From assembly GCA_902492015.1 (NCBI GenBank), contig CABUJR010000016.1, forward strand, positions 1 through 31,281: a stretch of 31,281 bases of DNA, given 5' to 3'. Positions 23,565 through 31,281 of this stretch are shown one piece after another. The notes beneath the pieces were generated by a model. That model ran no database searches. It was not told the DNA's origin and saw nothing but the letters and a program-made list of their open reading frames with translations. The DNA comes from an uncultured Eubacteriales bacterium (GTDB lineage: Bacteria > Bacillota > Clostridia > TANB77 > CAG-508). Within the stretch, counting starts at the first letter, position 1; every line of letters starts with the position of its first letter. A program made the translations under genes and the position numbers.

Positions 23565-24579
23565 ATTTGTTAGCCCTTTCAAACATTTGCATTATATTTC
23601 CTTTTCTTATGAATATTTTTTTTGCAATAATTTTTGAGCAAGCTTTCTCTATAGTTTCCATATTGCTATCTTTATTATTTTTAAAAACTATATCATATAT
23701 TTCGTTTTCATATTTAATAACAAACTGATTGCTTCTTATTTCTTTGTTTTCTATTTTAGCTTTCATTATTAAATTGCTAATCTTATTATACACATCAAAG
23801 TCAGCTTCTTTATAGTTTATTATCCTATCATACGTATCTAATGCTTCAAAAAAAGTTTCTTCTTCAATTTCCATACTTTCATCAAACTTTATTGAGTTTC
23901 CATCGCCTAATTTTAAGATCAAAAGTCTCCACAAAACATCTTCTTTTTTAAATTTTAATTTCATATTATTTTGAGTTGCATTATGTAGCGCTTCTGACTC
24001 TAACATTTGTAGAAATCTATTTTTATATGGTAGTAAATCGGAACTGATAAAAGTTAAAAAGTTTTCAATTTTGGCAATTATATATTTCTGTTTTGTTTCT
24101 TTATCTTCACCAAAAAAAGGGACTTTAGCAATTATTAATTTATCCCTATTTATGTTCTTTTGTAATTGATTAAGTTGAATATCAATTTTTTCTTTTGAAG
24201 CTAAAGATAATTCATTATATTTGAAAAATGATACTAATTCAAATTCATTTGTTCCAGAGTTTAATGGGTTCGGTTCTAAATTACTTATATATATTAGGCT
24301 TTCTGAATCATTATCATTAACATCTGATAATGATTCCAAAGCCTTTCTTAATTTTGTTGAATATGAACTCGTATCACCATCATTAATATTTTGTTTTGAT
24401 TTTGCTTGTGCATAAATTTTTTTACTATTATTTAATGAAATTTCAATATCTTCCTTTTCTCCTTCTATCTTCATTTCTTTAAATTTTCCAAAATATTTTA
24501 TCATTAAATATATAGCTATATTAATTTGAAATTGCCATCCAAAAGCACTTGCACTTGCATTTCTATTTACAGCTTTCAT
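23554..24579 (-). CDS. Cap4-like (DUF4297-type) nuclease effector paired with an ABC ATPase
   Basis: The N-terminal 65 residues show the pattern of Cap4-type PD-(D/E)XK nucleases: SAFGWQFQINIAIYLM, then EKEDIEIS with D44, and YAQAKSK with Q58-x-K60. The rest of the 341-residue protein has no motif I can name; it is mixed helix and strand and may contact the ATPase. In Lamassu and related systems such a nuclease is the effector released or activated by an SMC-like ATPase. AGAAGGTAA precedes the ATG. No separate third (middle or LmuC-type) gene is visible, so its role may be built into this C-terminal part. Confidence 0.65.
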   Translation of the reverse strand: MKAVNRNASASAFGWQFQINIAIYLMIKYFGKFKEMKIEGEKEDIEISLNNSKKIYAQAKSKQNINDGDTSSYSTKLRKALESLSDVNDNDSESLIYISNLEPNPLNSGTNEFELVSFFKYNELSLASKEKIDIQLNQLQKNINRDKLIIAKVPFFGEDKETKQKYIIAKIENFLTFISSDLLPYKNRFLQMLESEALHNATQNNMKLKFKKEDVLWRLLILKLGDGNSIKFDESMEIEEETFFEALDTYDRIINYKEADFDVYNKISNLIMKAKIENKEIRSNQFVIKYENEIYDIVFKNNKDSNMETIEKACSKIIAKKIFIRKGNIMQMFERANKYEN

Positions 24580-24664
24580 TTCTATTACCTTCTACTCATA
24601 AAAATTTAAATTTGGCAAAACTTTAGTAATTTTAATTATTTTTATTATAACTCAATTTTTAAAT

Positions 24665-25654
24665 TTATTCTTCCACTTCAATTACAGGTATAAATACTTT
24701 CTTTAATTTTATGGTATCTTTAAATTTCTCTGACATATCATCATAGTATTTTAAAATTAAATCTACTAATTCACTTCCATTAATAGATTTTATTATTGGA
24801 TGCTTTTCTAAATATATTTTAGCATTTTTTGCATAATCTGATAAAGTTACAAATAAACCATAATCTCCTTCGTCCATAGTTCCTTTTAATGATTGTACTG
24901 TAGATTCTGTGATATTTCCATCTTGGCTTTTTACTTGTACAATAATTCTTGGTGGCAATTCATCTTTATATGCAATAATGTCTTTTCCGTTATCTCCTCC
25001 GTGAGGACTAATTTTTGTTCTATATCCCATTGCATTTAATAAATCTGCGACAACATCCTCCAATTCATATCCTTTAAAATTTTTATTTAACTCTTTTAAT
25101 ACATAATCTTTGGTACTTTCTAATATAGTCTCTGAAGTTGCAAATGCATTATCGTCATTTTCTTGATTATTTTTTACCTTCTTTCCATTGTGAAGAGCAT
25201 TTATAAATTCATCTGCATAATGCCTTACTTGAAAAAATGATAAAAATGATCCTATTTCATATAATGCACCTTGTGAAAACTCTTCTCTTGGTAATTCTTT
25301 TAACCATTTTACTTTTCTCTTTTGATTATATTCTGTTTCTCTACTATCAAAGAAATATTCCCCTTCAATTTGTCCAATATTAATCATTCTATTAAATTTT
25401 GTTGGATATATCACATAATCTCCTATTTTAGCTTCATTAACAAATCTAAATAGTTGTCCTGCAGAACCTGCTATAGATTGTTTTGATTTGTTTGGATAAA
25501 CTTTATCATAGGCCTTATAATAAGATTCTCTATCTGTATCTATTGTGGATAAATCTCCCATTTCATGCCAACCTATAGCTATGACTTCATCTTGTAATAA
25601 TAAATTTTCATTATTCGTATTATGAATTCCCCAGACTATTATTTCCTCACTCAT
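24665..25654 (-). CDS. Mrr-type restriction endonuclease with an EVE-like N-terminal domain
   Basis: The 329-residue protein combines two parts. Residues 1-140 (IVWGIH, EVIAIGWHEMGDLS, KIGDYVIYP) look like an EVE/PUA-type reader of modified bases. Residues about 190-300 form an Mrr nuclease: YELEDVVADLLNAMGY, then GGDNGKDII with D225, and VQVKSQ with Q240-x-K242. This architecture suggests type IV restriction of modified phage DNA. The ATG at 25654 is chosen for AAAAGGA upstream; a GTG at 25684 would add 10 residues. The 176-bp gap to the upstream gene contains an AAAGGAG followed by a 6-codon frame, possibly a leader. Confidence 0.8.
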   Translation of the reverse strand: MSEEIIVWGIHNTNNENLLLQDEVIAIGWHEMGDLSTIDTDRESYYKAYDKVYPNKSKQSIAGSAGQLFRFVNEAKIGDYVIYPTKFNRMINIGQIEGEYFFDSRETEYNQKRKVKWLKELPREEFSQGALYEIGSFLSFFQVRHYADEFINALHNGKKVKNNQENDDNAFATSETILESTKDYVLKELNKNFKGYELEDVVADLLNAMGYRTKISPHGGDNGKDIIAYKDELPPRIIVQVKSQDGNITESTVQSLKGTMDEGDYGLFVTLSDYAKNAKIYLEKHPIIKSINGSELVDLILKYYDDMSEKFKDTIKLKKVFIPVIEVEE

Positions 25655-25830
25655 TATTTTTCCTTTTATGTTATATTTAATCACTTAAATACGACATATT
25701 CTCCTTTCATTCTACTTTTTATATTATTTTAACCTATATTTCTTATTAATGTTTTATTATACTTGAAACTTCTTTGTATTTATACTTTAGCTCGCTCATT
25801 TTATATATTTGTTCAACTTAATTTTTGCTC

Positions 25831-28800
25831 CTATTTTATTCTAGAATCAATATATTTCCATTCGTCATCTGTTATATTCCATTTTTCACAAAGATACTTA
25901 TCTGTATAAATCCTATCGTACTTTCCTAAATCAGGTACAAAACAAAATTTATTTCTTAATACATCTTGTGAAACAACAGCTTGCAAAAGTAAAAATCTTA
26001 CTGTTTTAGTAAATAAATATGATTTAAAATTTTTAACTTCTTCTTCTGTATCAAAAGCTCCTGCTACAATAAATGATTCTGTACAACATTCACCTGGTTT
26101 AGCAATATTCGTATTACCATCATAATAAAATCCAACTGGTTTAGTGAAATCTGTTTGTCCAGCAATTGGAGATCTAGGAACCAGTAATTTCCATTTATTT
26201 AATAATTTATTTTCATCATGTATATCTTTTAAATCGGCATATCTCTTTCCAATCTTTTGTATAAACCAGCAAGGAACCCCTTTATCTTTAGGTTTATAAT
26301 TCGTTGGTAGTCCAAAAGGTTTTTGTGGGGATACCACATTTTCTAGTGTTTTACCATTTTCTTGTACATTAAAAACTTTCCTAATAATTGGAATAGCTTG
26401 GTTAAATCTCACAAATGTGTTAAATTCATTTAAATTTCTTGATGAAGAATATTTAACATTGTTTATAACATTAGTAACTTCACATTCTGCTTTATTATTT
26501 TTATCCCATAAGAAATAATTAACACCACCTGCAATATCAGCTGAATCAAAAACATCTCTAGTATTAGGATAATCAATAATTTTTGTTAAACATGTATCAT
26601 TTAGCATATCTTTTCTAAACTCATTCAATCCCATACCTCCAGAAAACCATCTCGATGGAGTAATCATGCTTATATATTTAGAATCTATTGATTTTGACAT
26701 ATTTATAAACAAATTATATATTGGTTTAGCCTGTGTACCATATCCACCAGTCATTTCTTGATATGGAGGGTTTCCAACCACTGCATCGAATTTCATTTGC
26801 ACTCCTTCCTTATTCCAACTATTAGCATTTAATACATAATTAGTAACTGCTGTTATATTTTCATCTAATTTAGTTGCAACATCTTCTATTAGTAAAGTAT
26901 TTACATTATATTCTTTATAACCCGCTAATGTTCTTTTTACAATTTGCATTGCCATTTTAGTTTTACAAATTATAAAAATATTATTTTCTAATGTTTCTCT
27001 CCAAAAATCTTCATTTTTTTCTTCCGTGTAATCTTGCTTATTATAATTTAACAGTCTGTTCATATATATACTATAAGAACAATACAAAGCATATAAACCT
27101 GTTTTTGAATTTATTTCTAATATTTTAACCTCATTATTCTCAAATAAATCCTTGGTAACATTTCCTTGGTTTATAAATCTTGGTTCTTTATCTGGATAAT
27201 TAAAATTATATCCTCCAATACAGTCTCCTAAATGCATATTTACTGTTTTCCAAGGTGTAAGTACAGTTTCTTTATCTGGATTTCTAAACATTGAGAATAT
27301 TTCAGCTAACTTTTGTATTCTTTCTTTTATAGGCAATGTGTCTGCATATAATGTTGAATTTCTAATTTGTCTTCCAGCCTCTATAAATATTTCATTATCA
27401 TAATATTTAGAAAACTTTTTAAATACATCTTTTGTAACGCCATTAGGCATAAATTCATTCCATGATTTATCATCTACTAATTCAATAAAATTTTGGCTAT
27501 CAATATCTTTATTTATTTCAATATCTGCTCCATATATTAGTAATGGTATTCTTATTGATATTCCTCTCAATATCGACATTGCTGTTGAAGCTTGTTTTTT
27601 CTTTTCTTTTTCTTCTTCAAGTAGCCTTTTTTCTTCTTCAGTTAGCTCTCTCTTAAGTTTCTTTTTAGCTTCTTCTAATTTCTCATATTCTTCATTATTA
27701 AATCCCTGATTGTTAATATCAATACTATCAATTCTTTTTGTTTGTTTACTAACTCCAACTATTTTCTTTAAATCATCAAACTCTTTCAAATCTATTTCAT
27801 CCATTTTTAGTAGATTATCATTATAAATATTCTTATCATCAAATCCATTGGTTACAACTCTTTGAGCTACTGCTTTTTTTAATTCTCTTAACATTTGAGT
27901 AACATCATATTTAATCATTTTAGAACCATCAATTCCAATAATTGGGCAAAAATTTAGAAAATGGCTCATAATTTCTTGTGATTGAACTGAACCTGGTCTT
28001 ACTGATAATTGACCTGCCTGTGCGGCCATTTTTAATGTTCTATCTGGAGCAAAATCAAACACATAACATTTCTCTTTAACTTTGCCTCCAATTTTAGCTG
28101 GTGTTTGAACTCTAAATATTGTTTGTAAATAACTAGAAGCCGATGTGGAATATGAGCCAGAAAGCATGAAAACAGCTGTCCATTCTGGTACACTAACTCC
28201 TGTAGTTAATCTTCCACATGAAATTGTAATAGTATTAGTTTCTTCTGGCCTATCTGTTATTGCTGTTCTTACCTTCTTTAGAGCTTCTTCATATTTTTCT
28301 TCTTCATCACCATTTCCTGCCACATTAACAATCTGAAACATTCCAGAGCCAAATACTTCATGTTCTTTTAATAATTTACTTAAAGCTTTAGCCTCTTTAA
28401 CTCCTGGTACCATCCATAATGAATGCCTAAAATATTCAATATACTCTTTAGTTGAATATGGATAATTAGAATTCTCGTCCTGCTTAGTCAATAAATTTAA
28501 AAACCTATTTATATCATCTTTATGTACAAAATCTCCTTTTTCATATCCTTTTGGAATAGGTTTTCGATCAATCTCTAATTCTCCTGTCCAAGTTCTAAAA
28601 AATTCTCTAAAGTTAAATGCATTATCCGATACATCCACATACCTAGGCATCAATTTATCTAAATAATATGTATAAATATTAAGTTGTGGCAAATCGCTAT
28701 ACGGATTAGAATCACCAAAATGTTCTATATCTGCATCCCATTCTAATTTAGCTGATTGTTCCATAATGTAATCCCATGTATAAATTTCATCTTCTTTAAA

Positions 28801-29772
28801 ATCACTTAGTAAATTAAATGGTGTTCCAGATAACATCAATACTTTAGTTTTATAATCATCATGTATCTTTACGACACCATCGATTGTCTTTTCTCCTAAA
28901 CTTGTTTTTGTTCCTTCATGTGCCTCATCAATTACCACTAAGTCCCAGTTATTATTGAAAATTAGTTCATCTTTATCAAAATTACCACCTACTTCTGATG
29001 ATCCTCTTAAATCTTGAATAGAAGCAAAATATACAAATGGTTTATCGCTATCAATTAAACTTTCTATATTTTCTCCAAAAGTTTTAGAACCATATTTATA
29101 ATCACTATCTTTTGAAAATATTTTATTAAAGTCTTCAAACCATCCATTATTTACGACTGGTCTATGTGTAATTATTATTGTTTTTTTATACTTCTGCCTT
29201 TTTACTATTTCTAATGCAGTTAATGTTTTACCAAAACGCATTTTAGCATTCCAAAGCATAATATCACTTTTTTTAAAATTTTCAATTGTTTTCTTTATTG
29301 CTTCTTCCTGTTCAGGTCTAAATACAATTGGATCCCTATCATAAGAGATCTGTTTTGCAGTTAACGCCTGTCTATTGTCTTTAACAGCCTTAATAGCTTG
29401 CTTAGCAGTTTCCAAATCCACAACAAACCATTCGTTTTGTTTATTCTCTGTATCAAAATAATATCTTTCTAATCCGGACCTTAATAAAACATTATGAACT
29501 TTTGTATCTTTAAATGAATTACCGTTATTGTCAACTGCTAATTCTGTATATAATAATTCATATTTTATACCAGCTGTTGATGTATAACTATTAATCCTAT
29601 TTTTAGCGGCCTCATTTAATTCTTCAGAATTTGGTTGCAATTCTAACAAAGATTTATTTGTATGAACTGTAGCCTCTCCTATTTTCAATTTTCCACTATG
29701 AATTTCATCATTAATTCTAAAAATATAAATCAACTTATAACTAAATGTTGACGTAAATTTATTTGTTTCCAT
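25831..29772 (-). CDS. Fused GIY-YIG / SF2 helicase / N6-adenine methyltransferase restriction-modification protein
   Basis: This 1313-residue protein joins three parts. Residues about 12-120 match a GIY-YIG nuclease of the T5orf172 kind (LIYIFRI, LKIGEAT, a VHN then EWFVVD pattern). Residues about 150-600 are an SF2 motor: Walker A AKMRFGKT 176-183, DEAH 282-285, SGTPF 315-319. A charged coil (about 693-730) precedes the methyltransferase, with a motif I-like LEINSKTGLYALY around 885-897 and NPPY at 1001-1004. The C-terminus resembles the target-recognition region of Eco57I-type enzymes. A single chain could therefore translocate, cleave and methylate. It overlaps the end of the upstream subunit gene by 14 nt. 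Confidence 0.82.
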   Translation of the reverse strand: METNKFTSTFSYKLIYIFRINDEIHSGKLKIGEATVHTNKSLLELQPNSEELNEAAKNRINSYTSTAGIKYELLYTELAVDNNGNSFKDTKVHNVLLRSGLERYYFDTENKQNEWFVVDLETAKQAIKAVKDNRQALTAKQISYDRDPIVFRPEQEEAIKKTIENFKKSDIMLWNAKMRFGKTLTALEIVKRQKYKKTIIITHRPVVNNGWFEDFNKIFSKDSDYKYGSKTFGENIESLIDSDKPFVYFASIQDLRGSSEVGGNFDKDELIFNNNWDLVVIDEAHEGTKTSLGEKTIDGVVKIHDDYKTKVLMLSGTPFNLLSDFKEDEIYTWDYIMEQSAKLEWDADIEHFGDSNPYSDLPQLNIYTYYLDKLMPRYVDVSDNAFNFREFFRTWTGELEIDRKPIPKGYEKGDFVHKDDINRFLNLLTKQDENSNYPYSTKEYIEYFRHSLWMVPGVKEAKALSKLLKEHEVFGSGMFQIVNVAGNGDEEEKYEEALKKVRTAITDRPEETNTITISCGRLTTGVSVPEWTAVFMLSGSYSTSASSYLQTIFRVQTPAKIGGKVKEKCYVFDFAPDRTLKMAAQAGQLSVRPGSVQSQEIMSHFLNFCPIIGIDGSKMIKYDVTQMLRELKKAVAQRVVTNGFDDKNIYNDNLLKMDEIDLKEFDDLKKIVGVSKQTKRIDSIDINNQGFNNEEYEKLEEAKKKLKRELTEEEKRLLEEEKEKKKQASTAMSILRGISIRIPLLIYGADIEINKDIDSQNFIELVDDKSWNEFMPNGVTKDVFKKFSKYYDNEIFIEAGRQIRNSTLYADTLPIKERIQKLAEIFSMFRNPDKETVLTPWKTVNMHLGDCIGGYNFNYPDKEPRFINQGNVTKDLFENNEVKILEINSKTGLYALYCSYSIYMNRLLNYNKQDYTEEKNEDFWRETLENNIFIICKTKMAMQIVKRTLAGYKEYNVNTLLIEDVATKLDENITAVTNYVLNANSWNKEGVQMKFDAVVGNPPYQEMTGGYGTQAKPIYNLFINMSKSIDSKYISMITPSRWFSGGMGLNEFRKDMLNDTCLTKIIDYPNTRDVFDSADIAGGVNYFLWDKNNKAECEVTNVINNVKYSSSRNLNEFNTFVRFNQAIPIIRKVFNVQENGKTLENVVSPQKPFGLPTNYKPKDKGVPCWFIQKIGKRYADLKDIHDENKLLNKWKLLVPRSPIAGQTDFTKPVGFYYDGNTNIAKPGECCTESFIVAGAFDTEEEVKNFKSYLFTKTVRFLLLQAVVSQDVLRNKFCFVPDLGKYDRIYTDKYLCEKWNITDDEWKYIDSRIK

Positions 29773-30751
29773 TTTTTCTACTCCTATTTAATAATGTAGT
29801 ATATTTTATTTGTCTATTAGTTTCCCAATTCATTATTTTACAATAAATTCCATTATGTTTTTTATAATTATTTTTTTCACAGCCTATACAACTTATTTTT
29901 TGTGGCACATCTCCAAATAATGACATATTAATTGCTTCATCCGTTTTGCAACTATATGGAACTACAAATTTTGTGCCGTCCATTTGCCACACATTCCAAG
30001 AAATAATTTTCGCAATCTCTATAATATCTTCAATTAGTGGTTCTTCTTTAAATTGGTATAAATAATTATCTATAAATGCATACAACAAATTTTCTCTTGC
30101 AATCACCAAATTATCTCCTTGAAATTCAAAACCATAAGTATTTTTATATGCTTTCTGTACCCAATCCATCCATTCTAACTTATCATTTACATTTTCATTT
30201 ATAACTCTTAATTTTCTATCTAATAATCCTATCCTATTATTTACTTCTATAATATCACCTGAAACATTATCATATCTACTTACCAAATATGGTGCTTCCC
30301 CACAGGATACTTCCAATCTAGTATTTTGAACATAATCTTGCCATGTTTTATTCGTTTTAGTTGGAAAATTTATTCTTTCCTTATTTGAAATCCAACTTTT
30401 ATCACTCTCAATATTAAAAAAATTATCTTCCCCTGACCAAGCATTATCTATTAAATTATTTTGTGAATTACAAATCCAAGATGGAGTAAAAACTTCAGCC
30501 TTATCTCTTATTCTCTTTTCTTGTTCTTCTTTACTTTTCTTTACTCTAGGTTTAATTACATTTCCATTATGGCCTGTAATATTTTCAATTTTTATATTAT
30601 CTTTAACACCAAATCCTATACCTTTATCTCTATAATTATCAGTAGCCCAAATAATATTGTTATTTGTCGTATGATCTTTAAGAAGGATATGCAATAATTC
30701 ATAATTTGTTTTTAGCAATATATTCTCCTTTATATCTGCACTATTTTCCAT
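29759..30751 (-). CDS. Partner methyltransferase-like subunit of the fused restriction-modification enzyme
   Basis: The 330-residue protein has a methyltransferase-like start: EVFTP at 86-90 (compare YTP of HsdM) and EVSCGEAPY at 147-155 in the place of motif I, then QGDNLVIARENLL near 211-223. No NPPY-type catalytic motif is visible, so it may bind SAM or DNA without methylating alone. A possible zinc site lies near the end (C288, C291, C304). AAAGGAGG precedes the ATG. It is the first gene of the operon and translationally coupled to the large subunit. Its exact job is uncertain; specificity or regulation of the large protein is likely. Confidence 0.68.
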   Translation of the reverse strand: MENSADIKENILLKTNYELLHILLKDHTTNNNIIWATDNYRDKGIGFGVKDNIKIENITGHNGNVIKPRVKKSKEEQEKRIRDKAEVFTPSWICNSQNNLIDNAWSGEDNFFNIESDKSWISNKERINFPTKTNKTWQDYVQNTRLEVSCGEAPYLVSRYDNVSGDIIEVNNRIGLLDRKLRVINENVNDKLEWMDWVQKAYKNTYGFEFQGDNLVIARENLLYAFIDNYLYQFKEEPLIEDIIEIAKIISWNVWQMDGTKFVVPYSCKTDEAINMSLFGDVPQKISCIGCEKNNYKKHNGIYCKIMNWETNRQIKYTTLLNRSRKNGNK

Positions 30752-30791
30752 CTTTTCCTCCTTTCAAATCAGTATAAATATTCTATATTAT

Positions 30792-30822
30792 CTTATATCA
30801 CAAATTATTCTTTTTCTCAATA
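30792..30822 (-). promoter_or_regulatory. Promoter of the second restriction-modification operon, matching 5054-5084
   Basis: On the minus strand -35 TTGAGA (30815-30820), 17 bp, extended -10 TGA and -10 TATAAG (30792-30797). The block TATTGAGAAAAA, 7 nt, TTGTGATA (30796-30822) equals that before hsdR: 20 fixed bases at the same spacing and almost the same distance to the first ATG (44 against 42 nt). Similarity stops right after the -10. Confidence 0.7.
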
Positions 30823-30854
30823 TAATTCTTGATATTTCTCTTTATTATATATTT

Positions 30855-31281
30855 TTAGTTTCTTCCAAAGAAATGATCATAAGGGTATCCAGTCTTAACA
30901 TATAACTCTGTTAACTCCATCTTATACTTTTCTAACAACTCCAAATATTTTTGTTTAAAAACATTTTTGCAAATCCACTCAACACCTTTACCAGAAATAA
31001 CAATTTTACCATCAACTAAAAATTTATATTGCTCAAATCCATTATCACACATTTTTTTAATAGCTTTTCTAACAGTATTTTCTTTCCTATTGAAGTAATT
31101 GCATAACTGTTTTATATCCATGTCTTCATTCCACCAATTTTCATTGTGTTGTACTTTCAATAATTCTTCATATTGTCTAATTCTATCTTCAAAAAAATCC
31201 ACATCAGCATCTATTAAAGATTTTTCTTTTTGAAAATACACATTTAGTAACCAATAATACCCTTCAATTAAAACAAAATAT
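30855..31281 (-). CDS. Unidentified predicted winged-helix protein, second paralog (5' end outside window)
   Basis: The frame stays open to the window edge (YFVLIEGYYWLLNVYFQKEK), so a GTG at 31241 is not the true start. The visible 142 residues match residues about 67-207 of the protein at 5109-5732. From VYFQKEK to the end I count about 99 of 128 residues identical, including the winged-helix region and the GYPYDHFF end. As with the first copy, the next gene downstream on the same strand is the first gene of a restriction-modification operon. The two operons are unrelated in type, so the shared gene and promoter look like a common module rather than part of either enzyme. Confidence 0.72.
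   Translation of the reverse strand, partial: YFVLIEGYYWLLNVYFQKEKSLIDADVDFFEDRIRQYEELLKVQHNENWWNEDMDIKQLCNYFNRKENTVRKAIKKMCDNGFEQYKFLVDGKIVISGKGVEWICKNVFKQKYLELLEKYKMELTELYVKTGYPYDHFFGRN

Larger units (their letters stand above)
18991..31281. mobile_element. Left part of integrative element 3, a defence island (right end outside window)
   Basis: It starts where the tRNA copy breaks off. From 21058 to 31281 it is an uninterrupted leftward series of defence-type genes ending in a paralog of the element 1 winged-helix gene. Its own integrase and the intact tRNA are not in the window, so its identity as one element is inferred. Confidence 0.5.

Noticed and set aside
25831..30751. A split methyltransferase with SAM motif in one protein and NPPY in the other
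   Set aside because: The large protein has its own motif I-like sequence (LEINSKTGLY) ahead of NPPY, so it appears complete by itself.

Overview
This window is AT-rich DNA from a low-GC Bacillota, most likely an anaerobic Clostridia- or Erysipelotrichia-like gut bacterium. The reasons are the codon and base bias, strong AGGAGG-type ribosome binding sites, a Spo0A C-terminal-like gene, an ECF sigma/DUF4179 pair, a MobV relaxase and Tn916-type integrases. Nearly all of it looks like accessory DNA: integrative elements stacked at a tRNA gene with a CAU anticodon and loaded with anti-phage genes.

Element 1 (left edge to about 10461) holds a type I restriction-modification locus. hsdR and hsdM run leftward, and a 5'-truncated hsdS runs toward them. 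Next comes an unidentified predicted winged-helix gene (5109-5732) and a run of hairpins. A leftward xis/replisome-organizer/helicase-loader operon follows, divergent from a DUF6076-type gene and a tyrosine integrase. A 13-bp match to the 3' end of the tRNA lies just beyond the integrase.

Element 2 (10462-18990) is an approximately 8.5 kb mobilizable element bounded by 13-bp direct repeats. It carries a Spo0A-C-like gene with an apparent ATT start, a secreted protein of higher GC, and an ECF sigma/anti-sigma pair. Its transfer region has a pMV158-type oriT, a MobV relaxase, an excisionase and an integrase. An IS150-like element (14218-15691, 3-bp target duplication) has inserted at the edge of the oriT hairpin and separates it from the mobilization genes.

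Element 3 (about 19026 to beyond the right edge) starts where the tRNA copy breaks off in its anticodon loop. It is a leftward defence island: a GIY-YIG/helicase/N6-adenine methyltransferase with a partner subunit, an Mrr-type nuclease, a two-gene Cap4-like nuclease plus ABC ATPase module, and an HTH-Fic protein with a HEPN-like protein.

The most interesting pattern is that the winged-helix gene occurs twice, at about 77% amino-acid identity over the shared part. Each copy lies immediately upstream of a different restriction-modification operon, and each is followed by the same promoter block (TATTGAGAAAAA, 7 nt, TTGTGATA). This suggests elements 1 and 3 share a backbone with an exchangeable defence-cargo slot behind a fixed promoter. 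It predicts rep, xis and int genes and an intact tRNA beyond the right edge. All function calls rest on reading motifs by eye; no database search was run.
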